NCBI GenBank assembly: GCA_964017045.1
Contig: OZ024802.1
Coordinates: forward strand, 24,925,793 to 24,989,792
Source: Omphiscola glabra
Lineage: Eukaryota > Mollusca > Gastropoda > Lymnaeidae
Length of the DNA stretch: 64,000 nt
Direction: 5' to 3'
The notes under the pieces were generated by a model. It did no database searches and was not told where the DNA came from. It saw only the letters and a list, made by a program, of their open reading frames with translations. Below, piece by piece: positions 1-12,392 of the stretch; positions within the stretch are counted from its first letter, which is position 1; the number at the start of each line of letters is the position of its first letter. The translations under genes were made by a program, and so were the position numbers.

Positions 1-45
1 CAGGGAGAGAGAGAGAGAGAGGGGGGGGGGGAAGGAGAGACAGAT
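1..45. repeat. GA-rich simple repeat and G run
   Basis: The window opens inside a (GA)n tract followed by a run of G and more purine-rich sequence. It is low-complexity DNA without coding signal. Confidence 0.8.
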
Positions 46-185
46 TTAAGGAGAGTGACAGAAGAGACGAATATAACAACGTGAAGAACATGCGATAGAG
101 AGAATGCGATGTTAAGGAGAGATCGTATTTGGAGAAACATTAAGTTCATATTGAAATAAATCAGCAAACAACAACGCACATTGGC

Positions 186-945
186 ATGACTTATCTGTCA
201 CGCCTTACCTGTCACGACTTATCTAGCACGACTTATCTGTCACGACTTATCTGTCACGACTTATCTGTCACGACTTATCTATAACGACTTATGTGAAACG
301 ACTTATCTCTCAAGGTGTATCTTTCACGATTTATCTGTCACGACCTATCCAGAACGACTTATCTGTCACGACTTATCTATCATGACATATCCGTCACGAC
401 TTATCTATAACGAGATCTCTGTCACGGCTTATCTGTCACGATTTTTCGGTCACGACTTATCTAGCTCGACGTGTCTAGCAAGACTTATCTAGCATGAATA
501 TCTGCCACGACTTATCTAGCACGACTTATTTGTCACGAATTATCTGTCACGGCTTATCTGTAACGATTTATCTGTAACGACTTATCTGTCACGACTTATT
601 TAGCACGAATTATCTAGCATGACTTATCTAGCACGACTTCTCTAGCAGTACTTACATGTCACGACCTAATCTGTCACCGCTTTTGTGTCACGACTTATAT
701 GTAATGACTTATCTAGCACGACTTATCTGTCACGACTTATCTAGCACGACTTATCTGTCACGACTTATCTATCCAACCTTTCTGTCACGTCTTATGTGCC
801 ACGACTTATCTAGCACGACGTATCTAGCACGTCCTATCTGTCAAGACCTATCTGTCACGACTTATCAGCTACGATTTATCTAGCACGACCTATCTGTCAC
901 GACCTATCTAGCACGACTTATCTAGCATGACTTAGCCGTGTAATG
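186..945. repeat. 14-bp minisatellite, about 50 degenerate units
   Basis: Units of the type ACGACTTATCTGTC, with the last part varying between CTGTC and CTAGC, run through this interval. Units are quite diverged, so the array is old. The 75-residue open frame inside it is a translation of the repeat. Confidence 0.85.
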
Positions 946-1192
946 CAATAACAGCGGAAGGACACATACTGCATAGCCATTGAGATGCATTGAAATTAAT
1001 TCGTTTTGTTCATTCTTCTCTCAATGTTCCCATAAGTTCAGTTGACGTGAGGGAAAAAAATTGCTAGGCCGGAACATTTCCGGGTGGACGTTCGATAAGA
1101 TTATCATTATCCATTGCTTGGATGTCATAAGTCACAATCTAAACCATCAAAATAAAAAAAATTAGGAAACAAAAACAAGAAGAAATGTCGAT

Positions 1193-1915
1193 TACAATAT
1201 GCCCATCACCTGTTATACAATACACCGATCACATGCCATACAATATGCCCATCACCTGTCATACAATACGCCCATCACTTACCATACAATATGCCCATCA
1301 CCTGTCATACAATATGCCCATCACCTGCCATACAATACGCCCATCACCTGCCATACAATATGCCCATCACCTGTCATACAATATGCCCATCACCTGTCAT
1401 ACAATATGTCCATCACCTGTCATACAATATGCCCATCGGCTGCCATACAATACGCCCATCACCTGCCATACAATATGCCCATCACCAGTCATACAATATG
1501 CCCATCACCTGTCATACAATATGCCCATCACCTGCCATACAATACGCCCATCACTTGTCATACAATATGCCCATCACCTGTCATACAATATGCCCATCAC
1601 CTGCCATACAATATACCCATCACCTGCCATACAATATGCCCATCACTTGCCATACAATATGCCCATCACCTGTCATACAATATGCCCATCACCTGCCATA
1701 CAATATGCCCCATCACCTGCCATACAATATGCCCATCACCTGCCATACAATATGCCCATCAACTGTCATACATTATGCCCATCACCTGCCATACAATATG
1801 CCCATCACCTGCCATACAATACGCCCATCACTTGCCATACAATATGCCCATCTCCTGTTTTAAAATATGCCCATCACCTGTCATACAATATGCCCATCGC
1901 CTGTCACACAGTATG
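1193..1915. repeat. 23-bp minisatellite, about 31 units
   Basis: The unit begins CATACAATATGCCCATCACC and is 23 bp long, with C/T variants at a few sites. It lacks stops in all three + frames, which produces three overlapping long open frames (190-280 residues) that are artefacts. Confidence 0.95.
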
Positions 1916-2736
1916 CCTACCAAAAGTCCCACTGTTTGTCCATCGCCTGAGCTCAATGAACATCTCCAACACACAACAAAAAATAGAGCTTAACATAAAG
2001 ACATGTGCGCCCTCGGGTTTTTTTTAAACAAAGAGTTTGGGGGCGGGAAATCTGGGGGAGGGGGAGCGGGGGTATTCTATATTATAACAACACATGACAA
2101 TAAGTGTTGATTTAAACAGGAGCTGCTTATGAACATAAGAATTTGTTGCTTTACATTGAAGCGACGATTTCGTAAGACCCTATCTGATGATCTATTTCAC
2201 TTTTAAATTGTGTTGATGGGGTATCTTGTCTTAATAACTGACATAATTTAGACATTTCGGGGTGGGGGGGGGGGTGGTGTGATACAACACCACCACCAAC
2301 AAATTCCAATGCTCCGCTCCTTTGTTGACATCACAGGATGTTTCCTTTGGTCTTAATATGTCAAGATGTAAACCTCCATCGTCATTGCATGCCATGTACA
2401 AATGACACATTTAGGGCGCAGAAATCGACCAAAAATAATTTCTGACCAAGACAAGAATGTCGCGACGCACTGTGGAATTCCTGTTCGGAACCAAGATGGA
2501 GAGACGCACCTGGGTTAAAAAAACAACTGTCAACAATTATTATTATTTACTTTTCACATGGTTCGCCCCCCCCCTCCCCACCCTCAAGATTTGCCCCCAC
2601 CCCCCAAAAGCTCGTGAGTTATCTCACTGAGTGCTGTCAATAAACCCAAACACGTACAGAGACTAATCAAAAGGAATAGCACGTGTTCAAACACGTCCAC
2701 GCCTCACAGTGTGTACAAGGATTAATGCTGTACACG
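1916..2736. other. No gene seen; unique sequence with G/C runs
   Basis: Non-repetitive sequence with several poly(G) and poly(C) tracts (around 2040-2075, 2263-2275 and 2567-2605). No splice-bounded coding segment was recognised. Confidence 0.6.
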
Positions 2737-2975
2737 TGAAGCTGTCATTGACATAGTAAGTTTACTATTGGTGTGCGTCTGAAGGTGTCATTGACCCAGT
2801 AAGTTTACTATTGGTGTGCGTCTGAAGGTGTCATTGACACAGTAAGTTTACTATTGGTGTGCGTCTGAAGGTGTCATTGACATAGTAAGTTTACTATTGG
2901 TGTCCGTCTGAAGGTGTCATTGACATAGTAAGTTTAAAATTGGTGTGCGTCTGAAGGTGTCATTCACATAGTAAG
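2737..2975. repeat. 43-bp tandem repeat, about 5.5 units
   Basis: The unit contains GAAGGTGTCATTGACATAGT and repeats every 43 bp. Most differences between units are single substitutions (for example gacatag/gacccag/gacacag). Confidence 0.9.
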
Positions 2976-3050
2976 TTCCTTTTCATCAATTATATATTTT
3001 TTAAATGTTAAAAATAATCAGACATTTGGTTACTTTCTGCCGTGTTCAAT

Positions 3051-4037
<987 letters not shown>

Positions 4038-4140
4038 ATAAAATAAAGTTTATTTAAAAATCACGCTTCATCCCCAAAGGCTACGCTTCATCCCCAAAGG
4101 CTCGAAGCGCGTTACAAAGTCAACCACACGAAAAGAGAAA
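4038..4140. mobile_element. Dispersed-element end next to the TATC tract
   Basis: Directly after the microsatellite comes an AATAAA/TTTATT-rich junction and a segment with an internal duplication of ACGCTTCATCCCCAAAGGCT. A simple-repeat tail abutting a defined sequence is typical of the 3' end of a SINE or LINE. The family was not identified. Confidence 0.4.
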
Positions 4141-4872
4141 TGAAACAATCGATACCTTACCACACCTAAACACAAAACACCATAAGAACTACACACGAGC
4201 ACACCCGTTCAATATATATGTATTTAAACAGTTTTATTTATGTCTGGAAAAGATTGCAACCAACTGAAGTGTCACTGTGAATCACACACCAAGTTGTGAC
4301 AGTCGTAGTGAATTAAAGATCAGGGATTAAGGTTGTTAACCTTTAATCCGTTCAGTCGCTCTCGTCTGCTCTCGTCTTCCCGCGTTGCTCTCGTTTCTTA
4401 CTCTTTCTTCATTTCCTACTTCCGCTTTTAATTTTTTAATTCTTCTATTTCACTTTCGCACTTCTGTAGTTCACTTTTCCTCACCTTTATTTTATGCTCC
4501 CCACCGTCCCACTCTGTCTTGTTTAGGGATTTTAACAATAGATTTTTGTTTTGGCAAGCCGGTTATTGGTTTTAGAAATCCGGGTTGAAACCGTTTAACG
4601 GGTTTACAATCCAGGAGGAACGCATGGGAACGGCGTTCCTGTACACATTAATGGCTAAGAAATATATAATATTTTTTATTTCAGAAAACGGGCGATTTGG
4701 TGGGGGGCGGTCTAGGGTGAGTTCCCGCACTCTCTGTCATACTCTTTGTCCCACTCTTTGACCCACTCTTTGTCCCGCGCTTTGTCCCACACTTTTCCCC
4801 AATGACCTGGCCACTGCAGGCAATGCATTCCAAGATGATCCCCCCAGCCTTGTCAGTTTGACGTAGCATTTT
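4141..4872. other. No gene seen
   Basis: Mixed AT-rich and pyrimidine-rich sequence. The open frame at 4385-4588 has no homology that I recognise and no splice context. Degenerate TTTGTCCCAC-like repeats occur at 4735-4795. Confidence 0.55.
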
Positions 4873-5195
4873 GTAAGCTGGTAAGTGGCCACACTGTAAT
4901 GTTTTATAAGCCGGTAAGTGGCCACACTGTGATGTTTTATAAGCCGGTAAGTGGCCACACTGTGATGTTTTATAACCCGGTAAGTGGCCACACTGTGATG
5001 TTTTATAAGCCGGTAAGTGGCCACACTGTGATGTTTTATAAGCCGGTAAGTGGCCACACTGTGATGTTTTATAAGCCGGTAAGTGGCCACACTGTGATGT
5101 TTTATAAGCCGGTATGTGGCCACACTGTGATGTTTTATAAGCCGGTAAGTGGCCACACTGTGATGTTTTATAAGCCGGTAAGTGGTCAGTTACAT
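4873..5195. repeat. 33-bp minisatellite, about 9.5 units
   Basis: The unit begins GATGTTTTATAAGCCGGTAA and is 33 bp long. Because 33 is a multiple of three, frames stay open on both strands (up to 202 residues), giving pseudo-periodic peptides. I treat these as artefacts because no start context, signal peptide or flanking exon accompanies them. Confidence 0.95.
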
Positions 5196-5303
5196 TGTGA
5201 TACAGTGGTACCTCGAGATACGAATTATTTCGTTCCGTAAACCTTGCTCGTAAGTCCATTTGCTCGTATCTCAAAACTATTTTCCTCATTGAAATTAATT
5301 GAA

Positions 5304-5745
5304 CGAAGTGGCTATTGGTACATTTGTACCAGAATTGAGAGGTTGGGATTAAAAAACGATTTAAAATATTTCAGTTGGGTTTGTAAGACAAAATGAGGTA
5401 TCAAATGAAAGATAATTGAATGGACTATACGTTTGAAATCTAAATTCTTCATTTTAACTAAAATAAACTACCACAAATGACATTTGAATAGCATTGAATT
5501 TAATGTGTCCCGGATCCGAAAGGGGGCGGAGCGTGTCCGTGTACATTTTGACTAATGCTATTCGGATGTCATTTGTAGTAGTTTATTTTAGTTAAAATGA
5601 AAAATTAAGTTTACAAACGTATAGTACACTCAATTATCTTTCATTTGATACCTCATTTGGTCTTACAAACCCAACAAAAATATTTTAAATCATATTTTAA
5701 TCCCAACCTCTCAATTCTGGTACAAATGTACCAATAGGTGCAGCC
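5304..5745. mobile_element. Foldback/MITE element with 9-bp target duplication
   Basis: Two arms of about 190 bp (about 5313-5500 and 5550-5737) are inverted copies of each other; the outer arm reads CTATTGGTACATTTGTACC. The element is bounded by direct repeats TTAATTGAA at 5295-5303 and 5746-5754. Nine-bp duplications suggest a Mutator-like family, which is inference. It interrupts the Tigger remnant. Confidence 0.8.
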
Positions 5746-5889
5746 TTAATTGAAATGCCATTATCCCGTTCCAGCCCCCAAAATGTCACCCCAGTTTTTG
5801 TTTTTTAAGTGTTTTTGAAAACATAAAAATTTATTTATAAAGGACAAATACTGTTTAAAAAAAAAAATAGACTGTAAAGAAAATAAAAG

Positions 5890-6120
5890 AGAGGTCCGGA
5901 GCTTGGAAATTATTGTAACGCCCTTAGCTGGCGTTATACCCTTTATCGACTCCTTCTGATTAAGCACAGTACACATCGTTGAAGTGCTACGCCCGTACTG
6001 CCTCGCCAAGGCACTCGCACACCGTGCTCGTGTTTTTCTATGATTTCACGCCTTAATTCAATAGACGTCATCTTCTTTTGAGCACTGTCAAACCTTTCCA
6101 CTCACTTTCTTCGGACCCAT
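5890..6120 (-). pseudogene. Tigger/pogo transposase N-terminus, broken
   Basis: On the minus strand an ATG at 6120 starts MGPKKVSGK, and further on a helix-turn-helix segment reads ARQYGRSTSTMC then AKGVTIISKLR. These resemble the N-terminal CENP-B-type DNA-binding region of Tigger transposases. Frameshifts separate the two parts and the DDE catalytic domain is absent, so no function is expected. Confidence 0.7.
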
Positions 6121-6510
6121 GGTTGTAAAAAGAAACGTGGTGAAGTACTGTAAATGCACAAACGGCACAATACGCGAGCACAACTCATCAAAGACGCTGT
6201 GACAGCCAGGCAAACAAGTACACTGACCGAGGCGCTGTAAGAATGTCAGACATGTGTCGTGTGCAGCCGGCCGACTCGCTGATCCGGTTCTTCGTATCTC
6301 CAATGTTTCTCATATCTCAAAGCAAAACATCGCTTGCTCGACGGCTCGTATCTCAAAAATCTCTTATATTCAACTCACATCACATTTAACGGATGACATT
6401 ACAATGATCATATTTACTTATTCTCTGAATGGAGCCAGCTTTGCACAGCCAATGGTTAGAGCAACCATGGGATGTAGACAAACGGACACGGGATTTAGAC
6501 AACAAAACAT

Positions 6511-6795
6511 GGTGTGAAGGCAGCAGACATGCGGTGAAGATAGCAGACATTGGGTGAAGATAGCAGACATTGGGTGAAGATAGCAGACATTGGGTGAAGA
6601 TAGCAGACATTGGGTGAAGATAGAAGACATTGGGTGAAGATAGCAGACATTGGGTGAAGATAGCAGACATTGGGTGAAGATAGCAGACATTGGGTGAAGA
6701 TAGCAGACATTGGGTGAAGATAGCAGACATTGGACGAAGATAGCAGACACGGGGTTAAGATAGCAGACATTGGGTGAAGACAACAGACATGAGGC
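6511..6795. repeat. 20-bp minisatellite, about 14 units
   Basis: The unit is AGATAGCAGACATTGGGTGA. The central copies are nearly identical and edge copies are diverged. Three minus-strand frames stay open through it; none is a gene. Confidence 0.95.
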
Positions 6796-7113
6796 AAAGA
6801 CTGCAAATAGATCAAGGGCGGACCTGTGTGTAACTGAGAAAGGACAAGGGGAAATACCCCAATATGACAGTAATTTTTGAAGCCTTTCTTTAGTCCATCG
6901 GAAAGGTAATCATGTGACTTAGCAATCGCTGGAATGACTAGATTTAGGAATGCCGCGAGCTATGGGTCAACGATGGTGTCGCAGAGACCGTAAAAGCATC
7001 AGCCAATATGTTGTGTTTAAATTATTCAAGTTATTGCTAAGATGGGAGGTTCTCGATAAACCATTTGATGGTTGCTCGTTCGATCAGATGGTACCACTTT
7101 ACCGTGTTTTGTT
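6796..7113. other. No gene seen
   Basis: Apparently unique sequence without recognisable coding or mobile-element features. Confidence 0.5.
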
Positions 7114-7300
7114 CAGTGCCGGATAAACCTTAATGCAAATGAAGCACGTGCCTAAGGGGGGGGGGCTCTTGAATTTTAAGGGCCCCTTGCATTTTAGGGG
7201 CCCCGCTGATTTTTAGAGGCCCCGCGACAAAGAACCATCATTTAACAAAAAAAAAATTGATCTGATCTGAAAAATATGTGTCATTAGGCCTTTTTTAATA
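7114..7300 (+). mobile_element. hAT-type element end, fragment
   Basis: The segment starts CAGTGCCGGATAAACC and continues with a G run and repeated GGGGCCCC-rich text (aaggGCCCC). CAGTG at the terminus followed by such sequence is characteristic of non-autonomous hAT ends. The other terminus was not located. Confidence 0.45.
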
Positions 7301-7589
7301 GGCATGTCACTGACACATCCTTACCGTAAGTTCGATAGAAGGTGAAAAGAAAGAAAAATCATAAGTCGAAAATATTTCCAATGATGATTGTCATCACGGC
7401 TACTGAGCAACTGTGTAAAATAGATTGAAAATAAATTTTCCGAAAATTTTCCTCGAAGATGATAAGCCGTCGTGCCCGAAATGTCTGACTGATGTGTTTT
7501 TACTCTGTGTCCTGGCATCGTCCTTGTATCCGATCTGTCTTGACAGAAACTCTACCACTGTGTTATCCTTGCCCTTTGTTTGTTTTTAT
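7301..7589. other. No gene seen
   Basis: Unique AT-rich sequence; the 65-residue minus-strand frame shows no recognisable domain. Confidence 0.5.
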
Positions 7590-7660
7590 TTCGTATAAGA
7601 TAATAAGATAAGATAAGATTCTTTTATTGATCCAAACAAATTGAAATGTTTATTGATGGC
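7590..7660 (-). mobile_element. Retroelement 3' end with TTATC-type tail
   Basis: Read on the minus strand, a GGATCAATAAAAGAATC segment is followed by TTATCTTATCTTA repeats. An AATAAA-containing end followed by a short simple repeat is typical of LINE or SINE 3' termini. Confidence 0.45.
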
Positions 7661-7899
7661 ATAGTACATTTTCAGCACACAAATAAAACAATTTGAACAC
7701 AGGACATTAAAGTATTTCACTAAACTATTTAAAAAAAAAAAAGCCACTCAGTGGATTCTCTTAGCCATATCAGGGACTTATTAGTTCTCATTAAGACTTG
7801 TCACTTCAGAGGGAGCACGCTGGTAAATTCGTACAGATTGGGGAACAAGAGATCGATGGTCTAGTAATATTAAAGACCATCTGCTGATTTTATTCTTTG

Positions 7900-8254
7900 C
7901 TATCTTCTATCGATACAGTGGTGCTCTCAAGGGCTTCTGACCAGTTAACAGATGAAATGTTCTACCTACCAGATATGTTTGTAGTCTTGTGACTGACCAA
8001 CTTACAGATCAACATTATTTTCAGTGGTAGCCGAGTAGTTTATTTCCACTTTGCTTAGAGGTAGCTCAGGTGTCTTATTTGTCTCAGTTGGTTATTAAAC
8101 TCTTGCATAAGGCAAGCTTCTAATCCATTATTGGATGCATCTGTTACTAGTGTGAAAAGTTTACTAAAACGGGGTGGTATTGAAATGTTGCCCCTCTGAA
8201 AGACTTCTTTAATAGCCTTTAAAGCTGGTTCACGTTTATCTTTCCAAATTATCT
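7900..8254 (-). pseudogene. Ty3/gypsy pol relic (end of RT into RNase H)
   Basis: Minus-strand translation shows a run resembling the RT/RNase H junction: ALKAIKEVF, then FTLVTDASNNGLEACLMQ with the TDAS motif, then in another frame NYSATTE, then after further breaks KISRWSLIL. This order matches Ty3/gypsy polyproteins. Stops and frameshifts are frequent, so it is a dead copy. No LTRs were found nearby. Confidence 0.65.
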
Positions 8255-8274
8255 GGGGGGGGGGGGGGGGGGGG
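8255..8274. repeat. 20-base poly(G) run
   Basis: An uninterrupted run of G. Similar runs of roughly 10-18 bases recur across the window (for example near 50249, 52819, 53619, 61380 and 63728). Confidence 0.95.
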
Positions 8275-8340
8275 TGTTTGTGTACTTTTCTTTAGTAGAT
8301 TTCTTAATGGCATAAAGATGTCAGAAAACTTTGGTAGAAA

Positions 8341-8549
8341 CCAGTGGTCGTCAAACTCATGAGTCAAAAGAGCCAGAAATCAGAATGGAGGACGATTCAA
8401 ATTTTGTTGAGAGCCACATTTCTTTTCAAGAACTTGTCGAGAACCTTTTCATTTGGAGTCAAAACCGATTTGTGGCCGGCTGGCCGAGCCGCACTCAGGT
8501 CGCCAAAGAGCCACATGCGGCACACGATCCGCAATTTTCCGACCAGTGG
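8341..8549. mobile_element. Small hAT-like MITE
   Basis: The left end CCAGTGGTCGTCAAAC and the right end GACCAGTGG form weak inverted termini. The interior has the GAGCCACAT-type text seen in hAT non-autonomous repeats. No clear target duplication was found. Confidence 0.45.
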
Positions 8550-8796
8550 TATAAACTATAAGCCACTATAAACGTTACATAGACCTAAAACAGCCTCTAT
8601 TTCCTTTTGGTTCCTTTGGGGTTTTTGTGCAGTTTTGTATTTTCCGTTTATTCAATTCTGTTGGTTGAATTTTTTTTTTGTTCTCCTCCCATTTTGAATC
8701 CCAAGAAATCCATCTGATATTTTGCAAACAGTAGTTTAAGAAGCGCAACAGTCACGCCACGTGCTATTTGTTTTTCAAATAACCTTCTTTAAAGTC

Positions 8797-9010
8797 TCCA
8801 GATGCGTTATGATGTCTTCCAGATGCGTTATGATGTCTTCCAGATGCGTTATGATGTCTTCCAGATGCGTTATGATGTCTTCCAGATGCGTTATGATGTC
8901 TTCCAGATGCGTTATGATGTCTTCCAGATGCGTTATGATGTCTTTCAGATGCGTTATGATGTCTTCCAGATGCGTTATGATGTCTCCCAGATGCGTTATG
9001 ATATCTTTGA
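8797..9010. repeat. 21-bp minisatellite, about 10 units
   Basis: The unit begins TTCCAGATGCGTTATGATGT and is 21 bp long, so four frames on both strands remain open (7-residue periodic peptides). No exon context supports translation. Confidence 0.95.
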
Positions 9011-9466
9011 TATGAATCCAGATAAAAGAATATAACAAAAAAGATAAATAACAATTTTTAAAAGAACAACAACAACAACAAAAAGTTTGTTTTCGAAGAT
9101 CTCAGTAAATGTAGCGGAACAAAACATTGACTTTATCGACATAAGTTGCTTCTGTTTTCTTTTAAAAGAAAAATAAATATTTGCACAATATCCTATTAAT
9201 AACAGGTACGCTAAAGGAATGTAGAGTTTCTAGTTAAAATTATGGATTTAAAAAAAAAATAAACATTCAAAATGGTAAAAAATAAAACAAAAGCACATTG
9301 ACGTCACCATCTGTCTGTTTTTCGTGCAATTTTAAACATTTTTTAAAAATAATTTTTTGTTTTATGACTCGGCAATGCGTTTTTATTTCTTAGTATACTG
9401 CTCTTTTTTTTAAAAGTTAAACTACATATTTGTTTCCCTTTTAAAATAAATTCATTGAAAGTTTTG
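9011..9466. other. No gene seen; AT-rich
   Basis: AT-rich sequence with A and T homopolymers. No recognisable feature. Confidence 0.55.
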
Positions 9467-9912
9467 TTAGTAAATGATGAAGCTGTGTTCAAATGATGGA
9501 GCTGTGTTCAAATGATGAAGTTGTGTTCAAATGATGAAGTCGTGTTCAAATGATGAAGTTGTGTTCAAATGATGAAGTTGTGTTCAAATGATGAAGTCGT
9601 GTTCAAATGATGAAGTTGTGTTCAAATGATGACGCTGTGTTCAAATGATGAAGCTGTGTTCAAATGATAGAGCTGTGTTCAAATGATGAAGTTGTGTTCA
9701 AATGATGAAGTCGTGTTCAAATGATGAAGTTGTGTTCAAATGATGAAGTTGTGTTCAAATGATGAAGTCGTGTTCAAATGATGAAGTTGTGTTCAAATGA
9801 TGACGCTGTGTTCAAATGATGAAGCTGTGTTCAAATGATGAAGTTGTGTTCAAATGATGAAGTCGTGTTCAAATGATGAAGTTGTGTTCAAATGATGAAG
9901 TTGTGTTCAAAA
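9467..9912. repeat. 19-bp minisatellite with 9-unit higher-order repeat
   Basis: The unit is AAATGATGAAGTTGTGTTC with variants at the GTT/GTC/GCT position. The order of variants in units 2-10 is repeated in units 11-19, giving a 171-bp higher-order period, and a partial third period follows. Confidence 0.9.
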
Positions 9913-10173
9913 TGGTGAACTATTTTCGGAAAAGAAAACCGAAAGTCCGAATATCTATTTTTAAAAAAAGCACCAAAAAAAATCTCTGCATCTCGTTTCA
10001 ATTATTGTATTATAAATAATAGTTCACGAGAATCAGGGTTCTGTTCTTTGCCCAATGTGCACTCTGCATTATTTCCGCACCTACAAATAGATATGCATTA
10101 AAACATTGAGAAAATTTTAGCCTTGATGAAACAGACAAGTTCACACATGTTCCACGTGAAACCAAAACAACAC

Positions 10174-10187
10174 CACACACACACACA

Positions 10188-10245
<58 letters not shown>
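10174..10245. repeat. (AC)n microsatellite
   Basis: Dinucleotide repeat with one AT interruption. The minus-strand CVCV frame is an artefact. Confidence 0.98.
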
Positions 10246-10246
<1 letters not shown>

Positions 10247-10304
10247 GAATTAAATACGTTCTCCAAGTTTAGAAAATCAATGTTCCTTGTATGTACTACT
10301 ACAC

Positions 10305-10462
10305 CAGCGTTCCTCAACCTGGGGGTCGCGATCCCTTTGGGGGTCGAACAATCCTTACACAAGGGTCGCCTAAGACCGTCGGAAAACACATATTTATTAT
10401 GGAGTGTCAACGAAAGGGACTGTATTAAAGGGTCGCGCCATTAGGAAAGTAGAGAACCGCTG
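10305..10462. mobile_element. hAT-type MITE, full length
   Basis: It runs from CAGCGTTCCTCAACC to GAGAACCGCTG, so the ends are inverted. The flanking octamers TACTACAC and TACTGCGC match at 6 of 8 bases, consistent with a decayed 8-bp hAT target duplication. The interior GGGTCGC text recurs in the copies at 18992, 23734 and 51494. Confidence 0.75.
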
Positions 10463-10548
10463 TACTGCGCAAAGAGAAATGTTTTTAACACTATCAAAGA
10501 TAAAACGTGAAAACACTCAACAGGTTTGTGGAAGAATATCCAGCTGTG

Positions 10549-11481
10549 TTTAGCCGTTGCATCAACTGTAACACATTCTGGACCGTTGCATCAACTGTAA
10601 CACATTCTGGGCCGTTGCATCAACTGTAACACATTCTGGGCCGTTGCATCAACTGTAACACATTCTGGACCGTTGCATCAACTGTAACACATTCTGGGCT
10701 GTTGTATCAACTGTAACACATTCTGGGCTGTTGTATCAACTGTAACACATTCTGGGCTGTTGTATCAACTGTAACACATTCTGGGCTGTTGTATCAACTG
10801 TAACACATTCTGGGCCGTTGCATCAACTGTAACACATTCTGGGCTGTTGTATCAACTGTAACACATTCTGGGCCGTTGCATCAACTGTAACACATTCTGG
10901 GCTGTTGCATCAACTGTAACACATTCTGGGCTGTTGCATCAACTGTTACACATTCTGGGCTGTTGCATCAACTGTAACACATTCTGGGCTGTTGCATCAA
11001 CTGTTACACATTCTGGGCTGCTGCATCAACTGTTACACATTCTGGGCTGTTGCATCAACTGTTACACATTCTGGGCTGTTGCATCAACTGTAACACATTC
11101 TGGGCCGTTGCATCAACTGTAACACATTCTGGGCCGTTGCATCAACTGTTACACATTCTGGGCTGTTGCATCAACTGTTACACATTCTGGGCTGTTGCAT
11201 CAACTGTTACACATTCTGGGCTGTTGCATCAACTGTAACACATTCTGGGCTGTTGCACCAACTGTAACACATTCTGGGCTGTTGCATCAACTGTAACACA
11301 TTCTGGGCTGTTGCATCAACTGTAACACATTCTGGGCCGTTGCATCAACTGTAACACATTCTGGGCCGTTGCATCAACTGTAACACAGGCTGGGCCGTTG
11401 CATCACTTGTAACACATTCTGGGCTGTTGCATCAACTGTAACACAGTCTGGGCCGTTGCATCAACTGTAACACAGTCTGGT
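10549..11481. repeat. 29-bp minisatellite, about 32 units
   Basis: The unit begins GTTGCATCAACTGTAACACA and is 29 bp long, with recurrent variants (GGGCC/GGGCT, TAACAC/TTACAC). Variant units cluster, as expected from local unequal exchange. Confidence 0.95.
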
Positions 11482-11579
11482 CTCACAAGATTATAGAATT
11501 AAACTAAACAACACCTTAAAAACAAAGTTCTTCATATAAATCCTTTATAAAATGTAGTATCGAACAATGGCGGTAGAAG

Positions 11580-11955
11580 TTGAAAATTTGAAAAAAAACA
11601 TGCATACATGTAATGCACTTTATAAGAATCACAATGTGTGCATCCCGCCCCCCTCCCATTCGCCCGAGACTCGCCACCATACATTTTTTAACGCCCCTGA
11701 ACTACACTAATAATAATATGCTTAAATGACACACCCTCTTTTACAACGCAGATTTATTTCAACAACTATTTCACCAACTATTTCACCAACTATTTCACCA
11801 ACTATTTCACCAACTATTTCAACAACTATTTCAACAACTATTTCAACAACTATTTCAACAACTATTTCAACAACTATTTCAACAACTATTTCAACAAATT
11901 TTTCAGAAAAACAAAAGAAAATATTACGCACCAAACGCACTAGCGATATTTTAGT
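11580..11955 (-). mobile_element. Dispersed repeat family A, copy 1, with internal array
   Basis: On the minus strand it carries TGCGTTTGGTGCGTAATA, a TTTTCTTTTGTTTTTCTG tract, then AATAAATCTGCG and a downstream GATTCTTATAAA segment. The same order is present at 38655-38945 and 61240-61480. Family identity is unknown. Here a short internal segment has expanded into the 12-bp array at 11757-11900. Confidence 0.6.
11757..11900. repeat. 12-bp array inside family A
   Basis: The unit is CAACTATTTCAA or CAACTATTTCAC, about 12 copies. At 61300 the unexpanded copy holds a single related segment (TTGTTGGTGAAATAAATC on the + strand), which shows where the array came from. Confidence 0.85.
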
Positions 11956-11994
11956 CTCTCTGCACCTCCTCCCGAAATACGCCAATGCTTTTTG

Positions 11995-12346
11995 TGTTTC
12001 TCTCTCTTCCATCCTCTCTCTCTTTCTCTTCTCTCTCTCTTCTCTCTCTCTCTCTTTCTCTCTCTCTTCTTCGTCTCTCTTCTCTTCTCTCTTCTCTTCT
12101 CTCTTCTCTCTCTCTTCTTCGTCTCTCTTCTCTCACTCTCTTCTCTCTCTCTCTCTTTCTCTCTCTCTTCTCTCTCTCTTCTCCCTCTTCTCTCTCTCTT
12201 CTCTCTCTCTCTTCTCTCTCTCTTCTCTCTTTCTCTCTTCTCTCTCTCTCTCTTTCTCTTCTCTCTCTCTCTTCTCTCTCTCTCTCTCTCTTCTCTCTTT
12301 CTTCTCTCTCTCTCTCTCTCTTCTCTCTCTCTTCTCTCTCTCTCTT

Positions 12347-12377
<31 letters not shown>

Positions 12378-12392
12378 ACTCTCGCTCCCTCC
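11995..12392. repeat. 400-bp polypyrimidine (CT)n-rich tract
   Basis: Almost pure C/T on the + strand, built from CTCTCT and TTCTCT modules, leaving long Leu/Ser or Arg/Glu frames on both strands. Such mirror-rich tracts can form triplex (H-DNA). The frames are artefacts. Confidence 0.95.

Larger units (their letters stand above)
5204..6365 (-). mobile_element. Tigger/pogo-type DNA transposon remnant
   Basis: The left end reads CAGTGGTACCTCGAGATACG preceded by TA, matching the terminal inverted repeat style of Tigger elements. Degraded CTCGTATCTC motifs mark the other end near 6290-6365. A transposase N-terminus lies inside on the minus strand. Most of the transposase is missing, so this is a non-autonomous deleted copy, further interrupted by the foldback element at 5304-5745. 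Confidence 0.75.

Noticed and set aside
1185..2027. 280-residue and overlapping frames
   Set aside because: Products of the 23-bp array, open in all three frames.
4681..5289. 202-residue minus-strand protein with HLPAYKTSQCG repeats
   Set aside because: A 33-bp array keeps both strands open. No signal peptide, splice support or non-repeat domain; resemblance to a neuropeptide precursor is superficial (no dibasic or amidation sites).
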